From: an uncultured Bacteroidales bacterium
GTDB lineage: Bacteria > Bacteroidota > Bacteroidia > Bacteroidales > Bacteroidaceae
DNA length: 64,000 bases
Assembly: GCA_902760345.1 (NCBI GenBank)
Contig: CACWFY010000005.1
Coordinates: 16,198-80,197 of the forward strand
Reading direction: 5' to 3'
The position numbers were made by a program, and so were the translations under genes. The notes under the pieces are model-generated. The model was given only the letters and a program-made list of their open reading frames with translations. It had not been told where the DNA came from and searched no databases. Shown in pieces: positions 57,596-64,000 of this stretch; the first letter of the stretch is position 1, and the number at the start of each line of letters is the position of its first letter.

Positions 57596-59695
57596 ATGAG
57601 ACGAAGCCTGCTGATATTAACCTTTTGTTGCCTGGCGACGTGTCTGTCGTTCAGCGCCACGCTGGCTGATTCGCTTCGTCAGCGTCTGCCGTCTTTGCAT
57701 GGTGAGGCTCGTCTGGTGGCTTACGAGAAACTCTATCGCCTCAGTCTTTCGACGGGCGACGCCAACTATCAGTTGCGTTGTCTGAACGACTTTATCCGTG
57801 AATTACAGAACAGCCGCAACAACAGCAAGCTGCTGACGGCAGCACTTGTCGACCGCATCGTGCTCTACTACAACTACGACATGACCGACTCGGTCTATCA
57901 GCATGCTCCTGCCGACCTTGAGACGCTGAAGTCAAACAAGCAGTGGAACAAGTGCTACGAGTACTGGATGTATCTGGTCAACACCTATGTGTTCAGCGGC
58001 AAGTATAATATGGCGTTGCGCGAGGTACAGGCGATGTTCGACGACGCCAAGAGCCGCGACAACAAGTACGGCATGGGTATTGCCTATTATCTGATGGGCA
58101 ATGTCTATTCCAATATGCACAACCGCGAAGAGAGCGTCTCGGCCTACCGCAAGGGCCTCGACCTGCTGACGGGCCTGGCCACGCTGCCTTCCACCGTTGC
58201 CGACCTGTATTCCTACTATGGCGACGAGCTCGAGGAGATGGGTGACTACAAGACGCTGGAGCAGCTGACCGTCCAGTGGAAGTCGTTTCTCGACCGTTTC
58301 TTCGCCGAACAGAAAATCAGCGACTTCGGGCGTTATGTCCTTGAAGCCTACTACTATGTGGCCTGTGCCCAGGCTGCCATAGGTCTGAAGCAGTACGACA
58401 AGGCCGACCAGATGCTGGCCGAGGTGCACAGTCGTGTACCCTCCGAGGCCGAGTATGTCGGACAGTCGTGGCTCTACTACAAAGGTGAGGTGCTGTTGCG
58501 TCGCGGCCTCTATCAGCAGGCGCTGGAGTACAACAACCGCCGCTTTGCGCTCATCGATAATACCGATATGGGTACCGCCGTGCCCGTGCTGGTTCAGCGC
58601 ACCCGTATCCTCGAGGGTCTGGGCCGCTACCAGGAAGCCTCCAGCGTCTTCAAGTCGCTGGTCGAACTGAAAGACTCCGTCAGCGGTGCCGAGACGCGCA
58701 ACCAGCTGAACGAAATGAATACGCTCTTCAAGGTCGACGAACTCGAGCGCGAACAAGAACAGCTGAAGATGGAGAAGGAGCGTGCGCAGTTCCGCAATAC
58801 CCTCATCATCATCAGCCTCGTCGTGGTGGCCCTGCTGGTGTTCACCATCTTCCGCATCCGTGCAGCCCGTCGTCTGAAGAAAGCCCACGACGAACTGCTG
58901 GTGGCCTACGACCAGCTGGAAGAGACCACCACCGCCAAGGAGCGCATTGAGAGCGACCTGCGCATTGCCCGCAACATCCAGATGGGCATGGTGCCGCGCG
59001 ACTTCCCCGAGCGCCCCGATGTCGACCTCTATGGCTCTATGACGCCTGCTAAGGAGGTGGGTGGCGACCTCTACGGCTATCTGCTCGTGCCTGCCCGTTC
59101 GGCCGACGAGGGCGACAAGCTCTACTTTGCCCTGGGCGACGTCTCGGGCAAGGGTGTTCCCGCCTCGTTGTTCATGGCTCAGGCCACACGCCTGTTCCGC
59201 ACGCTGGCTGCCCAGGAGATGATGCCTGCCGAGATAGCTACGCGTATCAACGATGCCCTGTCGGGCGAAGACAATGAGACGTGCATGTTTGTCACCATGT
59301 TCCTCGGACTCGTCGACCTGCGCACCGGCCACCTTGACTTCTGTAATGCCGGCCACAATCCGCCCGTGCTGTTGCGCGACGGCAAGGCCGAGTTCATTGA
59401 GATGATACCTAACGCACCCATCGGCCTCTTCCCCGGCATGGAGTACGAGGGCGAGGTGATTGACGATATTACCAACTGTCCGTTGTTCATCTATACCGAC
59501 GGACTGAACGAAGCCGAGAACCGCCAGCAGGAGCAGTTTACCGACGAGCGGCTGCTCGACATCTTGGAGCACACCGAGTTCGTCAGCTCGCGCCAGACCG
59601 TCGAGATGCTGCGCGAACAGGTGGAGGCCCATCGTGACGGTGCCGAGCCTAACGACGACCTGACCATGCTTTGCATAAAGACTATTAAACTCTAA
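57596..59695 (+). CDS. TPR-containing SpoIIE-type PP2C phosphatase, membrane-anchored
   Basis: 699 residues. A signal peptide (MRRSLLILTFCCLATCLSFS) leads to a periplasmic helical TPR-like domain (about 40-390). One membrane helix (about 401-421, TLIIISLVVVALLVFTIFRI) and a short coiled coil precede a cytoplasmic PP2C domain (about 450-699). The PP2C metal-site motifs are complete: EVGGDLYGYL, LGDVSGKGVPASLFMAQ, CNAGHNPPVLL, FIYTDGLNEAEN and NDDLTML. It should dephosphorylate a STAS-type anti-anti-sigma protein such as the one two genes downstream, in response to an envelope signal sensed by the TPR part. Confidence 0.88.
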   Translation: MRRSLLILTFCCLATCLSFSATLADSLRQRLPSLHGEARLVAYEKLYRLSLSTGDANYQLRCLNDFIRELQNSRNNSKLLTAALVDRIVLYYNYDMTDSVYQHAPADLETLKSNKQWNKCYEYWMYLVNTYVFSGKYNMALREVQAMFDDAKSRDNKYGMGIAYYLMGNVYSNMHNREESVSAYRKGLDLLTGLATLPSTVADLYSYYGDELEEMGDYKTLEQLTVQWKSFLDRFFAEQKISDFGRYVLEAYYYVACAQAAIGLKQYDKADQMLAEVHSRVPSEAEYVGQSWLYYKGEVLLRRGLYQQALEYNNRRFALIDNTDMGTAVPVLVQRTRILEGLGRYQEASSVFKSLVELKDSVSGAETRNQLNEMNTLFKVDELEREQEQLKMEKERAQFRNTLIIISLVVVALLVFTIFRIRAARRLKKAHDELLVAYDQLEETTTAKERIESDLRIARNIQMGMVPRDFPERPDVDLYGSMTPAKEVGGDLYGYLLVPARSADEGDKLYFALGDVSGKGVPASLFMAQATRLFRTLAAQEMMPAEIATRINDALSGEDNETCMFVTMFLGLVDLRTGHLDFCNAGHNPPVLLRDGKAEFIEMIPNAPIGLFPGMEYEGEVIDDITNCPLFIYTDGLNEAENRQQEQFTDERLLDILEHTEFVSSRQTVEMLREQVEAHRDGAEPNDDLTMLCIKTIKL

Positions 59696-59700
59696 ATATT

Positions 59701-60111
59701 ATGAGAAAGGAACTAAAGCTTAGAAACCAGGTAGGCGAACTGGAGCGTGTCAACCAGTTTGTCGAGGAAATCGGCGAAGAGCTGAACCTCGACATGGAGC
59801 TCCAGATGAACCTCAATTTGGTGATGGAGGAGATGGTGTCGAACGTCATCTTCTATGCTTATCCCGAAGGTAAGACGGCCGACATCGAGCTTGTAGCCGA
59901 GAGCGACGGCAAGGAGCTGACCTTCGTGCTCAGCGACCAGGGCAAGGAGTTCGACCCCACGCTGAAGGAAGACGCCGACCCCAACGTCAATCCCATCGAC
60001 CGCGAGATTGGCGGCATGGGCATCTACATTGTCAAGAACATTATGAACGAGGTCACCTACCAGCGCCTCGAGGGTAAGAATCTGCTGACGATGAAAAAAG
60101 ACATTAAATAG
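59701..60111 (+). CDS. Anti-sigma regulatory factor (RsbW/SpoIIAB-like serine kinase)
   Basis: 136 residues, a HATPase_c_2 fold. The N box is LVMEEMVSNVIFYAYPEG (asparagine near residue 46). DQGKEFDP corresponds to the G1 box, and GGMGIYIVKNIMNEV to the G2 region. In the family these proteins bind and inhibit a sigma factor and phosphorylate their STAS antagonist with ATP. It is 5 bp after the phosphatase gene and 32 bp before the STAS gene, forming a complete phosphatase/kinase/STAS set. No SigB-type sigma factor is linked, so the output is unknown. Confidence 0.88.
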   Translation: MRKELKLRNQVGELERVNQFVEEIGEELNLDMELQMNLNLVMEEMVSNVIFYAYPEGKTADIELVAESDGKELTFVLSDQGKEFDPTLKEDADPNVNPIDREIGGMGIYIVKNIMNEVTYQRLEGKNLLTMKKDIK

Positions 60112-60143
60112 AAAACAGATAAACAATTAAAAACGTAACGACT

Positions 60144-60455
60144 ATGACAGAGATTATCAAAGAAGGTGGCAAGACCATCATCAAGACCGGTGAGCGTATC
60201 GACACCATGAATGCACCCCAGTTCGAACAGGACATCCAGCCCGCACTGGCTGACGGAGGCGTCGACCTCGAGATGGACTGCACCAACCTTAACTACATGG
60301 CTTCCAGCGGTCTGCGCATCATTCAGAAGACCATGCGCACCGTGATGCAGCAGCGTGGTCAGTTCAAGATGACCAATGTTAATCCCGAGATCTACAAGGT
60401 GCTGGCCATGACGGGCTTCACCAAGTTTATGAAAGTTGAAAAGAAAGCCGAGTAA
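60144..60455 (+). CDS. STAS-domain anti-anti-sigma factor
   Basis: 103 residues, a single STAS domain like SpoIIAA/RsbV. The phosphorylation site motif is YMASSGLRII, with Ser54 aligned to the phosphoserine of SpoIIAA (DSSGL there; the preceding aspartate is alanine here). Followed after 7 bp by the histidine-kinase-like ATPase gene. It is expected to switch between a phosphorylated free form and an unphosphorylated form that sequesters the RsbW-like kinase. Confidence 0.9.
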   Translation: MTEIIKEGGKTIIKTGERIDTMNAPQFEQDIQPALADGGVDLEMDCTNLNYMASSGLRIIQKTMRTVMQQRGQFKMTNVNPEIYKVLAMTGFTKFMKVEKKAE

Positions 60456-60462
60456 ACGCCCT

Positions 60463-61386
60463 ATGACAGTATTCATCCTTATCCTCATAGCCCTGATTCT
60501 GGGTTTGGGCACAGGCCTCTACTTCCAGATGAAGGCAGCCCACAAGCAGGCTGACGAACAGCAGCAGCTGCTGAAGGACTACCAGGAACGCGTCAACGAG
60601 CAGCAGAAGTTGCTTGACGACTATCGCGCCCTTGAGAAGAATTTCGATAGTGTAGGCGAGGGCTACGAACAGGCTCTGCTGGCCTTCGACAAGATGGAAG
60701 AAGAAAACCAGAAGCAGAAGCAGGCCTTCGAGACCATCGAGAAGCGCAGCAATGCCCTGCAGGAGCGCCTGAACAAGCTCGAGGCCCACGGTCAGAAGAG
60801 CGACGAGGTTATCGGCCAGGCACTCAGCGAGTTGCGCCAGATGGCCCAGGCCAATGGTGACCGCAAGCTGATGGGCATCGTCGGCCGCATCAGCGACCTC
60901 GACGACGTGCTGGGCGAGAAGGCCGTCCGTCGTACCGACAACGTGCTGGTGACCCAGATAGTCGACGAGGCCGTCGTCGCCTCAGGCATCGATCGCGCGT
61001 CTTACCTCACCTTCGTTCGCGAGGTGGCCCCCGACGCTGCCGCCACCATGCTGTCGACCAATCTGGTCAAGGCCGTGCGCGCGCTGACCCACCTGCTGGA
61101 CAATGCGCTGAAGTTCACCAGCGAGGGCAAGGTCACCCTGCGTGCTGCCGTCGACATGGACAAGATGATAGCCATCTACACCGTCGAGGATACCGGTAGC
61201 GGCATTGCCCCCGACGACGCCGAGCGCATCTTCGAGCCTTACGTCAAGCTCAACCAGTTCTTCGACGGACAGGGCGTAGGCCTCACCGTGGCCCGCAACA
61301 TTGCCCGCCGGCTCGAGGGCGACGTGGTGCTCGACAGCACCTACGAGGGCCCCGGCTCACGTTTTGTGCTCACATTGCCCATCTGA
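60463..61386 (+). CDS. Membrane-tethered histidine-kinase-like ATPase without a recognisable phosphoacceptor domain
   Basis: 307 residues. An N-terminal membrane helix (about 3-22) and a long coiled coil (about 25-115) precede a HATPase_c domain with N box LLDNALKFTSEG, G1 box DTGSGIAPDD, F box IFEPYVKLNQF and G2 box GQGVGLTVARNI. I see no H-box (HE or HD with flanking pattern) in the region before the ATPase domain, so classical histidine autophosphorylation seems unlikely. The start at 60463 is preferred over 60436, which would overlap the STAS gene. It may be a structural or ATP-sensing member of the partner-switching module. Confidence 0.78.
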   Translation: MTVFILILIALILGLGTGLYFQMKAAHKQADEQQQLLKDYQERVNEQQKLLDDYRALEKNFDSVGEGYEQALLAFDKMEEENQKQKQAFETIEKRSNALQERLNKLEAHGQKSDEVIGQALSELRQMAQANGDRKLMGIVGRISDLDDVLGEKAVRRTDNVLVTQIVDEAVVASGIDRASYLTFVREVAPDAAATMLSTNLVKAVRALTHLLDNALKFTSEGKVTLRAAVDMDKMIAIYTVEDTGSGIAPDDAERIFEPYVKLNQFFDGQGVGLTVARNIARRLEGDVVLDSTYEGPGSRFVLTLPI

Positions 61387-61416
61387 TAAAACATTATTAA
61401 ATAGCGCGCCCCCGAC

Positions 61417-62409
61417 ATGTTTCGTCATCCCACACGCCTCGTGGTCTTAGCAGTTCTCGCCCTTGTAGCTGTCCACGCCGATGCCCAGAAGCTGCGAAAG
61501 CTCTACCATCTCGCCGACAGCATACTGACAGAGAGATACTGGCGGTCAAACATCGACACCAACTACGTCACCCGCCCAGAGACCAAGTGGACCATCGTGG
61601 GACAGTACAATCTGGCGGGGGCGCGCTTGCGTATAGACGGCACGTCCGGTGGACAGACGGAGCTGATGGATTTCACCACCGACGTCAAGTCGACCGTCAG
61701 CGCCAACGTCAGCTATCGCGGACTCTCGCTCAGCTGTTCCGTCAACCCCGCCAAACTCTGGGGCAAGTACGACGATACCGAGCTGAGCTTCCGCTCCTAC
61801 GGCCGTAGCTTCGGCTTCGACCTGACCTATCAGGACGCCAACAACTTCGAGGTGGAGTTCACAACGGGCGAGGACCGGCAGAAGATGACCCTGCCCGACA
61901 ACATCTTCCGGCTGCAGACGCTCAACATAAACGCCTACTACGCCTTCAACAACCACCGCTTCTCCTATCCCGCAGCCTTCTCACACAGCTACATACAGCG
62001 ACGCTCGGCAGGCGGTTTCCTGCTCGGCGCGTCCATTCAGGCACAGCACGGACACATGGAGGCCAACGACATGCAAGTCGACTTCAGGATAACCAACTAC
62101 GCACTCGGTGCCGGCTACGGCTACAACTTCGTGCCTGGCCGCCGATGGCTCATCCACTTCTCGACGCTGCCCACCATCGTTATCTACAACAAGACGTCGC
62201 TCTCTTCTTCCGACACCAGCTATCCCTTTCACAACCGATTCCCCGAATTCATCGTCACCACCCGCTTTTCGGTCGTCAAGCAAATCAGCAACAGCCTCTT
62301 TGCTGGCCTTTCGTCCATCTATTATTTCACCCACATCGGACGCAACGACCAGCTCACCTTCAGCAACCAGAAGTGGATATCGCGCGTCTATCTCGGATTC
62401 CGACTGTAG
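61417..62409 (+). CDS. DUF4421 family outer-membrane protein
   Basis: 330 residues with a signal peptide (FRHPTRLVVLAVLALVAVHADAQ). Beta-barrel-like strands and the segment YYAFNNHRFSYPAAFSHSYI match the protein at 5906-6997 (YYIFNHQRFSYPAAFNQS), so these are paralogues. It ends WISRVYLGFRL, an aromatic-terminated strand as in outer-membrane barrels. It follows the ATPase gene by 30 bp and may be the last gene of that operon. Function unknown. Confidence 0.75.
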   Translation: MFRHPTRLVVLAVLALVAVHADAQKLRKLYHLADSILTERYWRSNIDTNYVTRPETKWTIVGQYNLAGARLRIDGTSGGQTELMDFTTDVKSTVSANVSYRGLSLSCSVNPAKLWGKYDDTELSFRSYGRSFGFDLTYQDANNFEVEFTTGEDRQKMTLPDNIFRLQTLNINAYYAFNNHRFSYPAAFSHSYIQRRSAGGFLLGASIQAQHGHMEANDMQVDFRITNYALGAGYGYNFVPGRRWLIHFSTLPTIVIYNKTSLSSSDTSYPFHNRFPEFIVTTRFSVVKQISNSLFAGLSSIYYFTHIGRNDQLTFSNQKWISRVYLGFRL

Positions 62410-62544
62410 ACGAAAAAAAACTTGCGCCACCACTGCTGTCTGCACCCTCTTATTTCTTTATTTTTGCAGAAAGCATAAAAAAATCAGCTCACAATGAACG
62501 TCGTTTGCTAAATTCTTCTTATCTTTGCATAAACAAAAAGCATA

Positions 62545-62830
62545 ATGAGCAATGACATTTCTGAATCAGTTTCACAAAGAGGCTATGGAGCGCACGATGC
62601 GGAAAATCGAAGAATCAGAGAAATCTCCGATGAGCTCCAAAGACTTTTTTAGTTGATGCCGATGGTGACATTTATGTTGTTGATGCGGAAATAAAGAAAC
62701 AAAAATGAAGAATTGGAAGAAACGTCCAGTTACTTGCTTATGTCTTCAGATTCATTTCCGTTCTTAGTCATACACATAACCACGTTGTTTTTTATCTGTC
62801 ATCTGTCATTGCTCAGGGTAAGACAGTTGC
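62545..62830 (+). pseudogene. Decayed small gene with frameshifts
   Basis: The first frame from ATG 62545 gives MSNDISESVSQRGYGAHDAE... (35 residues) and stops at 62650-62652 after a poly-T tract. In the next frame the text continues FLVDADGDIYVVDAEIKKQK, then in another frame NEELEETSSYLLMSSDSFPF. The smooth protein-like continuation across two frame changes suggests a broken gene, not noise, although a genuine 35-residue peptide is possible. A TATCTTTG -7 box lies 17 bp upstream. Family not recognised. Confidence 0.4.
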
Positions 62831-62882
62831 ATATCGTGAGCCACTATGGGGTTGTCTTACAATCAAAAAAGTATGGTAAAAG

Positions 62883-62914
62883 TTTGGTGATATCAGGAAA
62901 AAGCTGTATTTTTG
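62883..62914 (+). promoter_or_regulatory. Promoter of the cytidylate-kinase-like gene
   Basis: -33 TTTG (62883-62886) and -7 TATTTTTG (62907-62914) with a 20-bp spacer; start codon at 62974. Confidence 0.65.
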
Positions 62915-62973
62915 TATCGAAATATCAATTGATGGCATGATGTGCAATTACAAATTAAAAGTACTATAATACT

Positions 62974-63615
62974 ATGAATAGGAACGAGAAATTTGTCATT
63001 TCGATTAATCGTGAGTTAGGTAGTGGTGGTCGCACCATTGGTGAAATTTTGGCTCACAAGCTGGGTGTGTCTTTCTACGACAAGGCCTTAATCAAGGCTT
63101 TGGAGGAGAAGTATAACCTCACAGCCGAAGAGATTGAGAAGATGAAAGGACGCGAAATCAGATGGTGGGAAGGTTTCAAGCGTGTCGCAGGTGTCGGCGA
63201 TGGATTGGTTGACAGCAAATCCTGTCTTACGAAATATGGTAAGGAGCCTGATGTGCTGACTACTGAAAACGTGTTTAAGGCAGAGACGGAGATTCTGCAT
63301 GGGATTGCTGAAGAGGAGTCGTGCGTCATTGCGGGCCGTTGCGGTTTCTTCGTGTTCAGAAACCATCCTAACCATTTAAGCGTACTCGTTCATGCACCGA
63401 TGGCTTACCGTGTGGCACGTGTCGCCGCCAAGAAGAATATCTCTGAAGACGAAGCCCGCAAGATTATCGAGAAGGTGGATAAGATGCGCGAGAATTACGT
63501 GAAGCGATTCACTGGCACTTCCCGATACGAAGCCCGTAACTACGACCTCGTCTTCAATTCTGAAGCCAAGACTGAGGAGCAGATTGCCAATCAGATTCTG
63601 ATGTTCATTGAGTAA
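62974..63615 (+). CDS. Cytidylate kinase-like family protein
   Basis: 213 residues, PF13189-type. The P-loop region is SINRELGSGGRTIGEIL (a variant of GxxGxGK(S/T)), followed by YDKALIKALEEKYNL and a glycine turn IAGRCGFFVFRNHPN. The C-terminal EARNYDLVFNSEAKTEEQIANQIL resembles the ligand-binding end of cytidylate kinases. The family phosphorylates nucleotides or nucleosides in some members, but most are uncharacterised. Cytoplasmic. Own promoter and a terminator-like hairpin downstream. Confidence 0.85.
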   Translation: MNRNEKFVISINRELGSGGRTIGEILAHKLGVSFYDKALIKALEEKYNLTAEEIEKMKGREIRWWEGFKRVAGVGDGLVDSKSCLTKYGKEPDVLTTENVFKAETEILHGIAEEESCVIAGRCGFFVFRNHPNHLSVLVHAPMAYRVARVAAKKNISEDEARKIIEKVDKMRENYVKRFTGTSRYEARNYDLVFNSEAKTEEQIANQILMFIE

Positions 63616-63710
63616 TTCATGGATTGAATATTGAACGAAAAAGGGCGTTCACAAATTCAGGCGACGTGAATACCTACTATTGATTAATCTGCTTTTGCAG
63701 GACTTTTTGG

Positions 63711-63760
63711 GTGCGCAATGCTTAAAACAATCGTTTTTAGGTATTGCGCACTTCGTTTTT
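63711..63760 (+). terminator. Strong hairpin followed by a U-tract
   Basis: GTGCGCAATGCTTAAAAC pairs with GTTTTTAGGTATTGCGCAC over about 17 bp with two G-U wobbles (63711-63751), then TTCGTTTTTTCTC. The wobbles preserve pairing only in the + strand RNA, which supports a transcribed structure. It probably terminates the cytidylate-kinase-like transcript, about 95 bp after its stop. Confidence 0.7.
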
Positions 63761-63766
63761 TCTCTC

Positions 63767-63774
63767 TAATTTTG
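63767..63774 (+). promoter_or_regulatory. -7 element for the DUF2023 gene
   Basis: TAATTTTG on the + strand, 25 bp before the preferred ATG at 63799. Confidence 0.55.
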
Positions 63775-63798
63775 CACCAGAAATCAAAAGCAATAGAA

Positions 63799-64000
63799 AT
63801 GAGAACGACGACAACTATTCCTACAACGCTTAAGGTACTGATGAACCACATCTACGAGCTGCATAAAGGTGTGCGCCACATGGTGCTGTTCACCTGCAAC
63901 AAGGATCATGGGGTCTCTAAGTTTGCATTCTGATAGAGAATATCAGTGAAGAATTTGCTCAATACCGGCCAATTCCTTACCTTTGTTGTCAGAAGGAGGA
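63799..64000 (+). pseudogene. DUF2023 family gene, frameshifted and cut by the window end
   Basis: From MRTTTTIPTTLKVLMNHIYE the frame reads HKGVRHMVLFTCNKDHGVSK, a good match to the N terminus of DUF2023 proteins (about 120 residues, often next to a flavodoxin). It stops at 63931-63933 after KFAF. In another frame ENISEEFAQYRPIPYL continues, matching the family's downstream ...EEFAIARLQNQNIPYL. So one frameshift is likely, in the strain or as a sequencing error. The 3' end is outside the window. Confidence 0.55.

Larger units (their letters stand above)
62410..62973. other. Region between the DUF4421 gene and the cytidylate-kinase-like gene
   Basis: About 560 bp holding a decayed small reading frame (62545-62830), a -7-like TATCTTTG at 62520-62527, and the downstream promoter at 62883-62914. 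No intact gene of normal size was found. Confidence 0.6.

Noticed and set aside
57932-59632. A 566-codon open frame antisense to the phosphatase gene
   Set aside because: It mirrors the codon pattern of the real gene, lacks recognisable domains, and the sense strand has a complete SpoIIE architecture.
62713-62940. A 75-codon hydrophobic gene on the + strand
   Set aside because: It fits better as the third-frame continuation of a decayed small gene and has no promoter of its own.

Overview
The window looks like a chromosomal stretch from a Bacteroidales bacterium, most likely a Prevotella-type gut or rumen species. The evidence is: recurrent Bacteroidetes promoters (-33 TTTG, -7 TAnnTTTG) just ahead of genes; almost no Shine-Dalgarno sequences; protein families typical of the group (DUF4421, DUF1460, DUF5686-like, short SerA, PF14907 nucleotidyltransferase, DUF2023); a 290-residue primary sigma factor without region 1.1; and a secreted esterase with a type IX-like C-terminal tail. 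I see no rRNA, tRNA, CRISPR array, prophage or intact insertion sequence. Most of the window is ordinary housekeeping DNA.

Layout. 0-10 kb: a divergent NAD-dependent DNA ligase, a PF14907 nucleotidyltransferase, bifunctional HisB with a membrane protein, then a + strand run (Gfo/Idh oxidoreductase, DUF4421, DUF1460, DUF1232, FAD oxidoreductase). 10-16.6 kb (- strand): serC-serA, then HIT-DUF1015-yigZ, a DEAD-box helicase, an OmpH/Skp chaperone and a small membrane protein. 16.6-25 kb: PepD, a small lipoprotein, an ECF sigma/anti-sigma/secreted-protein operon, RelA, and a second ECF sigma with an anti-sigma-like protein carrying a TonB C-terminal domain, followed by a broken gene. 25.2-25.8 kb is gene-free and holds a 22-bp-period repeat array. 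25.8-38.6 kb: HAD phosphatase-panB-MFS; on the - strand a DUF5686-like protein with AddA and AddB nucleases; the primary sigma factor; a second DEAD-box helicase. 38.6-43.5 kb (- strand): lon-tgt-lptF/G joined by 4-bp overlaps. 43.5-43.8 kb holds a second 22-bp array. 43.8-53.9 kb: esterase, third ECF locus, GH25/NudC/5'-nucleotidase operon, short DnaJ, KdsB, MORN protein, YhcH. 53.9-62.4 kb: GlgB, a small membrane protein, DapA, then a five-gene phosphatase/anti-sigma/STAS/ATPase/DUF4421 cluster. 62.4-64 kb: a decayed small gene, a cytidylate kinase-like gene and a broken DUF2023 gene.

The most unusual material is non-coding or repeat-like. First, two arrays of contiguous degenerate 22-bp units (25434-25609 and 43561-43686), clearly one family, each lie upstream of a + strand promoter; each unit is a rough TTTC...GAAA inverted repeat and 22 bp is about two helical turns. 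Second, short tandem arrays of period 7, 8 or 9 bp make up whole operon spacers (serC-serA, DUF1015-yigZ, small ORF-ompH) and are also inserted in frame into conserved genes (a DEAD-box helicase, relA, addB, addA). Third, the SpoIIE/RsbW/STAS module includes a membrane-tethered histidine-kinase-like ATPase without a recognisable phosphoacceptor histidine and has no linked sigma factor. All functional readings are from sequence inspection alone.
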